Assembly (NCBI GenBank): GCA_947631095.1
Contig: CANRJX010000006.1
Span: 1-40,273 of the forward strand
Reading direction: 5' to 3'
DNA from: an uncultured Wohlfahrtiimonas sp.
GTDB lineage: Bacteria; Pseudomonadota; Gammaproteobacteria; Cardiobacteriales; Wohlfahrtiimonadaceae
DNA: 40,273 nt
In this document: positions 7,024-15,140 of the stretch, piece after piece
Layout of the letters: every line of letters starts with the position of its first letter
Position numbering within the stretch: the first letter of the stretch is position 1
Made by a program: the position numbers and the translations under genes
The notes under the pieces: generated by a model
Told to the model about the DNA's origin: nothing
The model's database searches: none
The model's input: the letters and a program-made list of their open reading frames with translations, nothing else

Positions 7024-8091
7024 TTATTGGCAAACAATTAAAGTGTGAGAAATGCCAATATTTTCTTTCACTTCTATAATGCTTAATCCAGCTTCTTCGA
7101 TATAAGTTTTGAAAGTATCTAAATGATAGAAACGGCTTTTGCCATTGGCAATCGCTGTAAAATATAGCGAAGATGCATTGATTGAAAAAGCAGCAGCTTC
7201 AAATGGTTGATTATCCCAAAACACATCTAAAATGCAGACTTTAGCTTCTGGTTTTTTATGACTTTTAATGAGTTGCAAGATGTGTATGATTTGTTCTTTA
7301 TTAAAGCAATCCAAGAATTGGCTCATCCACCAAAGATCAGCATCAGTTGGAAGTTCTGCCGTATCCAATATATTTGCAGGGAAAGTATGAATTCTTTCAC
7401 CAAGATTGTGGAGATCTATATTTTCTTGTGCAGTTTTGACTTGTTCAGGAAGATCTATAATTGTCACTTGTGTATCGGTAGATTTTTGACAGCAGGCTAA
7501 AGCAAATTTACCGGTATTACCACCAATGTCGAAAATGTGCTGAGGATTAAAACTCATAACAATATTTAAAGCCGCTTGAAATGCAGAATCTGAATAGAAA
7601 TGATCATATTCAAACCAACTGGATTTTTGTGGTTCAGGCAGGCTACTTAAATGAGGATAAATAGTTTTCCATGATTCTTTGCCTAACATTTTTAGCCCTT
7701 CAGGCTCATTGTTAATTAGCGAGTCTTTTAAAAAATACATACCTTGATAACAAATATCCTGCATGAAATTCATATTAACTCTAGTCATTTCATCATGAAT
7801 TAGAAAATGACCAACTTTAGTTAGGCAAAAAATTTCTTCTTTTTTATATAGGATTTGTGCACTTAATCCCATGTCTAATAAAACACTGGCTGAATATTCA
7901 GAAAGATTTGTATGAGTAATAATTTCTTCCAATGTGCGTCCATTTTCTGAATCATCTAGATAAGATAATATGTTCAAATCTCGTAAGCTAATAGCTGCTT
8001 GGAAAATTATCGGGGCAAAAGCAATTTTTTGAGCAATAGAAATAGCATCTAGTGCAGTATGAGGATCATTGTTGTAAAAATTAGAAGACAC
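7024..8091 (-). CDS. SAM-dependent methyltransferase of the aryl polyene cluster (ApeB-like)
   Basis: A 355-residue protein with the layout of dimeric plant-type O-methyltransferases: an N-terminal winged-helix dimerisation domain (about 15-105; ILSYLDDSENGRTLEEI), then a Rossmann methyltransferase domain with the SAM loop FDIGGNTGKFALAC and VTIIDLPEQV. It probably methylates the aryl head group or its precursor. APE head groups in E. coli are methylated 4-hydroxyphenyl rings. The start is a GTG at 8091 with AAAGG upstream. It is transcribed away from the other APE genes, with a 94-base divergent promoter region between. By order it corresponds to apeB, but I assign that letter only from position. 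The ring position methylated cannot be read from sequence. Confidence 0.75.
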   Translation of the reverse strand: MSSNFYNNDPHTALDAISIAQKIAFAPIIFQAAISLRDLNILSYLDDSENGRTLEEIITHTNLSEYSASVLLDMGLSAQILYKKEEIFCLTKVGHFLIHDEMTRVNMNFMQDICYQGMYFLKDSLINNEPEGLKMLGKESWKTIYPHLSSLPEPQKSSWFEYDHFYSDSAFQAALNIVMSFNPQHIFDIGGNTGKFALACCQKSTDTQVTIIDLPEQVKTAQENIDLHNLGERIHTFPANILDTAELPTDADLWWMSQFLDCFNKEQIIHILQLIKSHKKPEAKVCILDVFWDNQPFEAAAFSINASSLYFTAIANGKSRFYHLDTFKTYIEEAGLSIIEVKENIGISHTLIVCQ

Positions 8092-8122
8092 GATTACGCC
8101 TTTTATTATAGGAATGCGGGCA

Positions 8123-8152
8123 TTGTATCTATTTTCTATTTACTTGTATAAT
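8123..8152 (+). promoter_or_regulatory. Predicted sigma-70 promoter of the aryl polyene operon
   Basis: TTGTAT (8123-8128), an 18-base spacer and a perfect TATAAT (8147-8152). No other plausible promoter-sized gap occurs on the plus strand until after 21565, so this probably drives all 17 genes. On the opposite strand TATAAT (8110-8105) may serve the methyltransferase, without a convincing -35. Confidence 0.5.
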
Positions 8153-8185
8153 GCTACAAGAATTTTGTAGACCACCATATATATA

Positions 8186-8908
8186 ATGCAGCTATCACTA
8201 TCAATTAAAGCAAGTAATATTTTATGTAGAGGACTTACTTCGAAAGAAAATCTACGAGAATGGGCAAAGAAACCTTTGGTGTTGTCAGATGACTTGCCGT
8301 TTAAAAAATATGAATATATTCCCATGATGCAAGCAAGAAGAATGAGCCAAGCAACAGGGTTAGCTTGTGAGAATTTTTTAGAAATATTGCACGAGCATCA
8401 GATAGAGTCGGCTGTATTTTTAAGTGAACATGGTGAATTAGAAAGAAGCCATAAAATTATCGAAGCGCTAAGCTCGAATAATAATATCTCACCGACAGAT
8501 TTTTCTATGAGTGTGCATAATGTTGCTGCAGGGCTTTCAACAATTCTATCTAAGCAATCTATTGAGGTAAGTTCTATTTCCGCAGGGCAAGATGGATTGG
8601 CGCAGGCTTTATATGAGATTTTAGTTTTTTTAGAATCAGGTGCAAAGAATGTATTATTAATAGCATTTGATGGTGCAATACCTGAATTTTATTACAACTA
8701 TGGTGTTAGCCATGAGCCAACTTATGCGGTTGCACTTTTATTTGAAAAAGGTAATGACTGGCAGATTACAATAGATAAAAAAGAAAGTGAAAATCAGGGT
8801 GGAAAAATACCATTGCCAATACAATTGGTGCATGGTTTATTTTCAGATCAAAAAAGTTTTTCTTTGGAAGGTGTTAATCAATCGTTGCATTGGAAATATA
8901 ATGTATAA
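8186..8908 (+). CDS. apeC: Chain-length-factor-like ketosynthase subunit ApeC
   Basis: A 240-residue protein related to the N-terminal half of beta-ketoacyl synthases. The ketosynthase nucleophile motif is replaced (SSISAGQDG, where active enzymes have A-C-x-S), so it is catalytically silent. In the characterised Xenorhabdus/E. coli APE system, ApeC pairs with the active ketosynthase ApeO as a short chain-length factor. The length is normal for this family, so it is not a truncated gene. It opens the plus-strand operon and has a poor ribosome site in front of the ATG at 8186. It overlaps apeD by eight bases. Confidence 0.8.
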   Translation: MQLSLSIKASNILCRGLTSKENLREWAKKPLVLSDDLPFKKYEYIPMMQARRMSQATGLACENFLEILHEHQIESAVFLSEHGELERSHKIIEALSSNNNISPTDFSMSVHNVAAGLSTILSKQSIEVSSISAGQDGLAQALYEILVFLESGAKNVLLIAFDGAIPEFYYNYGVSHEPTYAVALLFEKGNDWQITIDKKESENQGGKIPLPIQLVHGLFSDQKSFSLEGVNQSLHWKYNV

Positions 8909-9701
8909 AAAATTAAATTATGTATGGCGATTTTGTATCACAGGTATATGGTTTGCAGCTTTTGGTTTAGGAGCACTTGTATTATCAACCATATTATTTC
9001 CCATTTTTAATCTATTTGTTAAAGATCGACTCAAAAGAAAAGTTTTTGCACAGAAGATGATCGCCAAAACATTCTATGGTTATTTGTGCTCATTACGATT
9101 TTTAAGAATATTTGATTTTAAATTTGAAGGTTTTGATATTTTAAATCGCGACAAGAATGTCATTGTTGTCGCGAATCACCCAAGCTTATTGGATATTGTT
9201 TTTTTGGGATCATCGATAGAGCATTGCAATTGCATTGTTAAAGATAAACTATTGAAAAATATTTTTGTTAAAGGTGTTATTGGAGCAGCCGATTATATTC
9301 CCAATGATGACGTGGATAAATTTATCCAATTGTGTGAAGAGCGACTAACGGATCAAGATAAGCTAGTTATTTTTCCTGAAGGAACCAGAACATCAGTAGG
9401 GCAGCCTTTGAAACTGCAAAGAGGCGCTGCAAATATAGCTTTAAGAATTCAAAAGGATATCAGGTTGGTCAGTATATCTTTGGATCATCCAATGCTGACA
9501 AAAGAGTATAAATGGTATAAATTACCGCCCAAAATGCCTACATTCACTATTCGAATGGAAGAGAAAATTAATATTAATGATTATTTAACGAATGGTCAGA
9601 GTTTATCTATTAATTCACGCTTATTAACAGATGACTTACAGAAACGATTAAATTTTAATCTAACAAAGTATATAAAGGATAATGATGACATTACAGGTTG
9701 A
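8901..9701 (+). CDS. apeD: PlsC-like acyltransferase of the aryl polyene cluster (ApeD)
   Basis: A 266-residue protein with an N-terminal membrane anchor (about residues 12-35) and a 1-acylglycerol-3-phosphate acyltransferase domain. NHPSLLD is the HX4D catalytic motif, and FPEGTRTS is the acceptor-phosphate-binding motif. It probably attaches an acyl chain, perhaps the polyene or a fatty acid, to a lipid acceptor so that the pigment can sit in the outer membrane. I take the ATG at 8901, overlapping the end of apeC, rather than an upstream in-frame start at 8787 that lies deep inside apeC. The family is certain; the acceptor is unknown. Confidence 0.8.
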   Translation: MYKKLNYVWRFCITGIWFAAFGLGALVLSTILFPIFNLFVKDRLKRKVFAQKMIAKTFYGYLCSLRFLRIFDFKFEGFDILNRDKNVIVVANHPSLLDIVFLGSSIEHCNCIVKDKLLKNIFVKGVIGAADYIPNDDVDKFIQLCEERLTDQDKLVIFPEGTRTSVGQPLKLQRGAANIALRIQKDIRLVSISLDHPMLTKEYKWYKLPPKMPTFTIRMEEKININDYLTNGQSLSINSRLLTDDLQKRLNFNLTKYIKDNDDITG

Positions 9702-9942
9702 AGTAAAACAGCTAATTATCGATTCTCTAAATCTAGAAGGGATGAGTATTGATGAAATTGATTCAGAAGCGCCACTTTTTGGTGATGGCTTGGGGCTCGA
9801 CTCTATCGATGCATTAGAATTAGGATTAGCAATTAAACATAAGTTTAATATAGTGCTTTCAGCTAATAATGAAGAAAATAGAGATTATTTTTATTCGGTA
9901 GATAGTTTAGTAAAATTTATTGAAACGAATCAGAAAGGATAA
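9682..9942 (+). CDS. apeE: Acyl carrier protein ApeE
   Basis: An 86-residue acidic carrier protein. The phosphopantetheine serine lies in GLGLDSIDALEL (Ser about residue 39). The preceding DGLGLDS is of the type seen in APE and dialkylresorcinol-like carriers. In the known APE system two ACPs, ApeE and ApeF, carry the aryl starter and the growing polyene. The ATG at 9682 overlaps the end of apeD and has AAGGA at 9675-9679. A second ACP gene follows after four bases. Confidence 0.85.
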   Translation: MMTLQVEVKQLIIDSLNLEGMSIDEIDSEAPLFGDGLGLDSIDALELGLAIKHKFNIVLSANNEENRDYFYSVDSLVKFIETNQKG

Positions 9943-9946
9943 TGGA

Positions 9947-10186
9947 ATGAACCGCGACGAAATTTTTATTCAAGTAACAACAATACTTTCAGATCTCTTC
10001 GAAATACCACCTGAAGAAATTACAATGGATTCTAAGCTTTATGAAGAGTTAGATCTAGATAGTATTGATGCAGTTGACTTGGTGGTTCAATTAAAAAATG
10101 CTCTACAAAAAGACATCGAACCAAGTGTATTTAGACAAGTTCGTACTGTGAAAGATGTTGTTGATGTGATAGAGAATCTTTCATAA
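9947..10186 (+). CDS. apeF: Acyl carrier protein ApeF
   Basis: A 79-residue acyl carrier protein with the canonical LDLDSIDAVDLV phosphopantetheine site (Ser about residue 36). The ATG at 9947 is chosen because AAAGGA (9934-9939) lies seven bases upstream. A TTG at 9920 inside apeE would add nine charged residues with no motif. It is a second carrier of the APE assembly line, differing enough from ApeE to suggest separate roles in loading and extension. Confidence 0.85.
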   Translation: MNRDEIFIQVTTILSDLFEIPPEEITMDSKLYEELDLDSIDAVDLVVQLKNALQKDIEPSVFRQVRTVKDVVDVIENLS

Positions 10187-10192
10187 ATTTTT

Positions 10193-10759
10193 ATGAAAAA
10201 ATTGGCACAGGCTCTTAAAATATTGAGTGTAATATTATTAATCACATATCCATTGCTTGTGTATATGGGGCTAAAATATTTTTCAATTTATTTATTAGCA
10301 CCATGCATCATTATTATTTGTCTGATTAGATTATCTACACTTAAAGTTAATATCAAAGAGCTTTTCTGGATAAGTCGATTGATATTGATATTAACGATAG
10401 CGCTGTGTGCCATAGCATTAATGATGAAGTCTTCAAGTTGGATATTATATTATCCTGTGCTGGTTAATATTATTATGCTGAGCGTATTTACATATTCTTT
10501 GTTTAAACCACCTTCAATGATTGAGCATTTTGCAAGATTACAAACTCCTGATTTGCCACCAGAAGGAATCGTTTATACAAGAAAGATTACAAAGATATGG
10601 TGTGCTTTTTTTGTATTAAATGGTGCAATATCTTTGTCCACAATACAGATGAGCATTGAATATTGGACATTATATAACGGCTTGATTAGCTATATATTAA
10701 TAGGTTCATTGCTTGCAGGTGAATGGTTATACAGAAAGATAGTGATCGAAAAACAATGA
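10193..10759 (+). CDS. apeG: Integral membrane protein ApeG (COG4648 type)
   Basis: A 188-residue inner-membrane protein with five or six predicted helices and a conserved-looking central loop (FKPPSMIEHFARLQTP, then DLPPEGIVYTRKIT). Proteins of this kind sit next to the ACPs and the ligase in many APE clusters. Their biochemical role is not established, and I see no catalytic motif beyond the charged loop. It overlaps apeH by four bases (ATGA), indicating translational coupling. Confidence 0.7.
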   Translation: MKKLAQALKILSVILLITYPLLVYMGLKYFSIYLLAPCIIIICLIRLSTLKVNIKELFWISRLILILTIALCAIALMMKSSSWILYYPVLVNIIMLSVFTYSLFKPPSMIEHFARLQTPDLPPEGIVYTRKITKIWCAFFVLNGAISLSTIQMSIEYWTLYNGLISYILIGSLLAGEWLYRKIVIEKQ

Positions 10760-12105
10760 ACTCTTTATACCAGAAATTTTTTATAGAAGCATTGGATGAT
10801 GCAGCATTATATTTTGATAATAATCGACTATATACTGCTCAAGATTTCAAAGAAAAAATATATGAAATTTATACACACATCATTAATAGGCCCGATGTTT
10901 TAAGAGTCGCGATTTGTACTAATAATAGATATTTATTTACCGCCGCCTTTTTTGCCATTTTGTATGCAAAAAAAACACCTGTTATTCTAGGGCACAGTAA
11001 AGAAAAACTCTTAGATGAGCAAAAATCACTATTTGATATTGTATTAAGCGATCAGGATTTGAATATTGCATCTGAGATAATAAATTTATCAAATATGCTA
11101 TTCGTAACTGATGAATCATTGGATAGTTTATTTTTTCAAAAAAACATTACACAGCAAGAAGTTATATTAATGACTTCAGGTTCCTCATCAGAGCCTTCTA
11201 AAATAGTTAAAAGCATAGATTATTTAGAAAAAGAAACTCTCTTGCTGATAGAACAATGGCGAAGTAACTTTAATGGCTCAATGATACTTTCAACAGTATC
11301 CCCAATGCATCAATATGGTTTAACTTTTAACATTTTACTGCCATTAATGTGTCGCTCGATAATCTATGTTGAGCAAATTTTTTATCAGGAAGAATTTGCA
11401 AGATTTGATCAATCAAATAGATATGTTTTGATCACTAGCCCAGCTTTTTTAAAACGATTGGATTTATCGTTAGAAAATCAGCTTAATATTAAACTGGCTT
11501 TCTCTGCAGGAGGGGCGTTAGGGCATAAAGCCATCACAGATTGTATTAACCATTTAAAAGCAAAGCCCATAGAGATTTATGGAAGCAGTGAAACGGGCGT
11601 GATTGGGTTTAATGCGCATACGCTGCCTGTAAAAATGGCTTTTCAGCCATTTAATAGTATAAAAATTTCACAGTATGAAGATGGCACTATTAAAATAGAT
11701 TCTCCATTATTTGATGTGATGGATGAAGTTCATCTTAATGACCGAATCAATATTCTTAAAAATAATCATTTTGAGATATTGGGGCGCGTAGATAAAATTA
11801 TTAAAATTGAAGAAAAACGCATTTCTCTGACAGAGATCGAAACGAGAGTTAAAGATTATTTAAATATTGATCAGGTTTATACTTGCGTATTATCGAATGA
11901 ACAAAGAGATATTATAGGATGTGTTATTGTTCAAGAAGTCTTACAAGAGGATGAAAGAGCGATAATTACAGCTTTAGGGAAATATTTAAGAAAATATATC
12001 GAGCCAATAGCTGTACCAAAACGATGGAGATTTATTAAAGAATCACCAATTAATGCACAAGGCAAAATTAGCACGCTTGAATTACGAGAATTATTTGATG
12101 ACTAA
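10756..12105 (+). CDS. apeH: Acyl/aryl-ACP ligase ApeH (ANL superfamily)
   Basis: A 449-residue adenylate-forming enzyme that would activate the aryl starter acid (4-hydroxybenzoate type in characterised systems) and load it on an ApeE/F carrier. The phosphate loop TSGSSSEPSK (140-149) has Ser where TSGTTGxPK has Thr-Thr-Gly. IYGSSETG is the second core motif, and LGRVDKIIKI holds the hinge aspartate region. The C-terminal NAQGKIS contains the catalytic lysine. The start at 10756 gives the ATGA overlap with apeG; an in-frame ATG at 10723 lies inside apeG. It is shorter than typical ~520-residue ANL enzymes, which is usual for APE ligases. Confidence 0.85.
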   Translation: MNSLYQKFFIEALDDAALYFDNNRLYTAQDFKEKIYEIYTHIINRPDVLRVAICTNNRYLFTAAFFAILYAKKTPVILGHSKEKLLDEQKSLFDIVLSDQDLNIASEIINLSNMLFVTDESLDSLFFQKNITQQEVILMTSGSSSEPSKIVKSIDYLEKETLLLIEQWRSNFNGSMILSTVSPMHQYGLTFNILLPLMCRSIIYVEQIFYQEEFARFDQSNRYVLITSPAFLKRLDLSLENQLNIKLAFSAGGALGHKAITDCINHLKAKPIEIYGSSETGVIGFNAHTLPVKMAFQPFNSIKISQYEDGTIKIDSPLFDVMDEVHLNDRINILKNNHFEILGRVDKIIKIEEKRISLTEIETRVKDYLNIDQVYTCVLSNEQRDIIGCVIVQEVLQEDERAIITALGKYLRKYIEPIAVPKRWRFIKESPINAQGKISTLELRELFDD

Positions 12106-12442
12106 AAAATATACCGATAATATTGAAGTACTGACTATTAGTGATGAAACGCTCGAATTAAAATTAACGATTGATAGTGATTTATTTTGGTTTTTAGGCC
12201 ACTTTGAAAAATATCCTATTTTGGCTGGTGTAGTACAAATAGATTGGGTTATTTATTACTTTAATAAATACCTTGATCCAAATAAAAAATTCAATGGATT
12301 GGTAAATGTGAAGTTTCAGCAGCCAATCATGCCAAATGAAGTTATTTATTTGAGCATTAATTATGATAAAGATAAAAGCATTTTACTTTTTCAATACGAA
12401 GCTAATGATGTAAAAAGTAAAGGTAAGATGAAATTAAAATAA
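12098..12442 (+). CDS. apeI: Hotdog-fold dehydratase ApeI
   Basis: A 114-residue hotdog protein of the FabA/FabZ type. FWFLGHFEKYPILAGVVQ matches the FabZ signature around the catalytic His (GHF) and the PxLAGV turn. In the APE system ApeI pairs with the longer ApeP (19156-19623) as a hetero-dimeric dehydratase that removes water after each ketoreduction, giving the conjugated double bonds. I take the ATG at 12098, overlapping the apeH stop by eight bases. The upstream in-frame ATG at 12053 lies inside the conserved end of apeH. Confidence 0.8.
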   Translation: MTKKYTDNIEVLTISDETLELKLTIDSDLFWFLGHFEKYPILAGVVQIDWVIYYFNKYLDPNKKFNGLVNVKFQQPIMPNEVIYLSINYDKDKSILLFQYEANDVKSKGKMKLK

Positions 12443-13194
12443 TGAAAGATAATTTTAACCCTTGCCTAGTTATTCCTTGTTACAACCATGCCGAATTATT
12501 GGCTACTATCATGGGCGATCTACAACAATATAATCTACCGATTATCATCATAGATGATGGTGGAAATAGCGCCGATGCTGCAATTTTAAGTGATTTGGCC
12601 AAAGCAAATAAGGAGATATATCTGGTAACTATGCCTGAGAATAAGGGCAAGGGCATTGCCGTTATGGCAGGCCTTAAAGAGAGTTATCGACTAGGTTTTA
12701 CACATGCTCTACAAATCGATGCTGATGGGCAGCATAATATTTTAGATATCCCTAAATTTATTACTATAGCGAGAGATAATCAAAATGCATTAATTTCTGG
12801 TGCTCCAATTTATGATGAATCCATTCCTAAATCACGATTGTATTCTAGATACATTACTCATTTCTGGGTATGGATTGAGACGCTATCTTTAACGATAGTA
12901 GACAGTATGTGTGGCTTTAGGGTCTATCCGTTAAAAGAGACGATGGTATTAATGGATAAGAATTATATTGGGCATTATATGGATTTTGATACGGAAATTA
13001 TGGTGAAAATGTATTGGGAAAATGTACCTATAGTTTTTGTAAAAACTAAAGTAACTTATCCTGAAACAGGCATTTCAAATTTTCGAATGATTAAGGATAA
13101 TTTACGCATTACATGGATGCATACGAGATTATTTTTTGGGATGTTAAGACGCTTGCCAATATTACTTTGGAGAAAGCATGCTAGAAAAAAATAA
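12442..13194 (+). CDS. apeJ: Family 2 glycosyltransferase (N-terminal half of ApeJ as a separate gene)
   Basis: A 250-residue GT-A glycosyltransferase. VIPCYNHAE at the start and the DxD metal/nucleotide-sugar site D93-A-D95 in QIDADGQHN are typical of GT2 enzymes. It probably adds a sugar to the lipid part of the pigment. In E. coli-type clusters the GT2 and LpxL-like acyltransferase parts are, as I recall, one fused protein. Here they are two genes overlapping by 17 bases. The start overlaps the apeI stop (TAATG). Confidence 0.8.
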   Translation: MKDNFNPCLVIPCYNHAELLATIMGDLQQYNLPIIIIDDGGNSADAAILSDLAKANKEIYLVTMPENKGKGIAVMAGLKESYRLGFTHALQIDADGQHNILDIPKFITIARDNQNALISGAPIYDESIPKSRLYSRYITHFWVWIETLSLTIVDSMCGFRVYPLKETMVLMDKNYIGHYMDFDTEIMVKMYWENVPIVFVKTKVTYPETGISNFRMIKDNLRITWMHTRLFFGMLRRLPILLWRKHARKK

Positions 13195-14131
13195 TTGGAA
13201 AGCTCAAAAAGAAGTAACTGCAACCGTGTCGGGTATAAAGCTTATATTATGGTTACATAAAAAACTTGGAAGAAGAGCAACAAAGATTTTCTTGCATTGT
13301 ATAGTGTTTTTCTATTGGTTAATCGGAGTGAAGCAAAGAAAATTTTCAAAACAATATATTTCATTGCTTACAGAATATGGAGATAAAAACCAAATTACCT
13401 TGCCACAAATGAGCACTTACAGTCATTTTTATCATTTTTCTGAAGCATTACTAGATAAGTTACTTTGTTGGAGTGGAGAAATTTCACTGAGAGATTTAAA
13501 TGTCAAAGTGAATGAAGCCCAAACATACAATGAAAAAGGCATATTAATTTTAGGTAGCCATTTAGGAAATATAGAAGTATGCAGAGGTTTGGCAGAGCTT
13601 GCCAATAAAAATAAAGTTCATATTTTGATACATCAAGAGCAAACGGAGGCATTTAATGCAATTCTTCGCTCTTTGAATCCTCAATCGCAAGTTAATTTAA
13701 TTTCTATCCATGAGCTCTTACCTCATACGATAATTTTTTTGAAGGAATGTTTGGAAGCGGGGGATATTGTGACTATCCTTGCAGATAGATTGCCGCTCAG
13801 CCATCACCAAAGAAAAAATAATAGCTTGGATAAAATTTTTCTAGAAAAAAATGCTAGTTTTCCGAAAGGTCCATTTATTTTGGCATTATTATTACAAGTG
13901 CCAACATTTACATTGGTTGCGGCTAAACATAAGGATAAATATGATTTTTATCTTCATCAATTAGTAATGCCTGAGAATAATAGTCGCGAAATGCGTGAAG
14001 AGAATATAGATGGTTTATTGCAGCAATATCTATATTATTTGACTCACTACACAGTAAAATATCCGATGCAATGGTACAATTTTTACGGTTTTTGGCAAGA
14101 TAATGAAAAAATGTCAAAGGATGATATATGA
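13178..14131 (+). CDS. LpxL/HtrB-like acyltransferase (C-terminal half of ApeJ as a separate gene)
   Basis: A 317-residue membrane-associated acyltransferase of the lipid A lauroyltransferase family. An N-terminal hydrophobic helix (about 35-50) precedes LILGSHLGNIEVCRGLAEL, which carries the HX4E catalytic pair, and the ILADRLPLSHHQR region. It would acylate the glycolipid that anchors the pigment, acting after the glycosyltransferase whose gene it overlaps by 17 bases. The ATG at 13178 has GGAGA nearby. It is distinct from the PlsC-like ApeD, so the cluster has two acyltransferases of different families. Confidence 0.8.
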   Translation: MLEKNNWKAQKEVTATVSGIKLILWLHKKLGRRATKIFLHCIVFFYWLIGVKQRKFSKQYISLLTEYGDKNQITLPQMSTYSHFYHFSEALLDKLLCWSGEISLRDLNVKVNEAQTYNEKGILILGSHLGNIEVCRGLAELANKNKVHILIHQEQTEAFNAILRSLNPQSQVNLISIHELLPHTIIFLKECLEAGDIVTILADRLPLSHHQRKNNSLDKIFLEKNASFPKGPFILALLLQVPTFTLVAAKHKDKYDFYLHQLVMPENNSREMREENIDGLLQQYLYYLTHYTVKYPMQWYNFYGFWQDNEKMSKDDI

Positions 14132-14556
14132 GAGTAAAAAGCTTAGTGGAACATAGCATAGAATATGAAGTTCCTTTTTATGATTTAGACCCGCTATGCA
14201 TAGTTTGGCATGGTAATTATTTTAAATATTTTGAAAATGCTAGAGAAGCTCTTTTGGAAAAAGTTGGCTACAGCTATCGAGATATGAATGACTCAGATTA
14301 TATTTTTCCAATCGTTGAAAGCCGAATTAAATACATATCTCCTCTTGTGCATGCCCAAAAAATAGAAATTATTGCGATGTTAATAGAGTATGAAAATCGT
14401 ATTAAGATTGCTTATAAAATTATAGATAGGGAATCTGGAAAAAAGTGCACCGAAGGATATACCACACAAGTATCAGTTTCTAAAAATACTAAAGAGTTGG
14501 AATTTCAATCACCGAATGAATTTATAAAAAAGGTTCAGCAATGTTTAAAAAAATAA
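14128..14556 (+). CDS. apeK: 4-hydroxybenzoyl-CoA-type thioesterase ApeK
   Basis: A 142-residue hotdog thioesterase of the 4HBT/YbgC type. YEVPFYDLDPLCIVWHGNY carries the catalytic aspartate in the DxDPxxxVWHxNY family motif, and NAREALLEKVGY follows as in YbgC. It may release the finished polyene from the carrier or edit misloaded carriers. The start codon overlaps the previous stop (ATGA), and the gene runs 16 bases into apeL. Confidence 0.8.
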   Translation: MRVKSLVEHSIEYEVPFYDLDPLCIVWHGNYFKYFENAREALLEKVGYSYRDMNDSDYIFPIVESRIKYISPLVHAQKIEIIAMLIEYENRIKIAYKIIDRESGKKCTEGYTTQVSVSKNTKELEFQSPNEFIKKVQQCLKK

Positions 14557-15140
14557 TATTGGGCATGATGCTTATGGTCATTTCTTTCGCATCAGCATTA
14601 ACGATTGAAGACTTGCAGAAAAAGCTTAATCATCCTGTGATCAAAGCTGATTTTATACAAAAAAGATCATTAAAAGGAATGCAAAAGCCAATAATGTCTT
14701 CTGGGCAATTAATTGTGAGCACTCAAAAAGGTTTGTATTGGGAGCAATTAGAACCATTTAAATTGGTGATGATTTTAACTGAAAATAAACTATTTCAAAA
14801 AATAGAAGATGGAAAACCAGAGATTATAACGGCTAAGAATAATCCTCAAATATTTCAGTTTAATCAGTTATTGTCCTCTTTATTTACTGTTAATTTATCA
14901 GAGCTGAACCAATATTTTGATCTATCTATTAGCGAAAAAAAATTAGAATGGACTGTTGAGCTCATCCCAACAAAAGAACCGATTAATAAAATTTTTAAAA
15001 AAATTGCCTTGCAAGGTAAAGATTATATTAATCGAGTGGAATTACACGACCAGCAAGGGGATGTTACTGAGATTAAATTTAAAGATCATCAATCATCTGA
15101 TGCATTACTAGATGCTGATGCGAAGAAATTTAAAATATAA
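14541..15140 (+). CDS. apeL: LolA-like periplasmic carrier ApeL
   Basis: A 199-residue exported protein. A signal peptide (MFKKIILGMMLMVISFASA) is followed by a LolA-type fold: ADFIQKRSLKGMQKPIMSSG and LYWEQLEPFKLVMIL match the outer-membrane lipoprotein carrier family. It would carry the lipid-linked polyene across the periplasm, next to the MMPL exporter and the lipoprotein that follow. The start overlaps apeK by 16 bases, and its stop overlaps the apeM start by one base. The fold call is good; the cargo is inferred from context. Confidence 0.8.
   Translation: MFKKIILGMMLMVISFASALTIEDLQKKLNHPVIKADFIQKRSLKGMQKPIMSSGQLIVSTQKGLYWEQLEPFKLVMILTENKLFQKIEDGKPEIITAKNNPQIFQFNQLLSSLFTVNLSELNQYFDLSISEKKLEWTVELIPTKEPINKIFKKIALQGKDYINRVELHDQQGDVTEIKFKDHQSSDALLDADAKKFKI

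Noticed and set aside
8186-8908. apeC as a truncated, broken ketosynthase gene
   Set aside because: Lack of the active Cys and the ~240-residue length are normal for the chain-length-factor-like ApeC subunit, and the gene is embedded in an intact operon.
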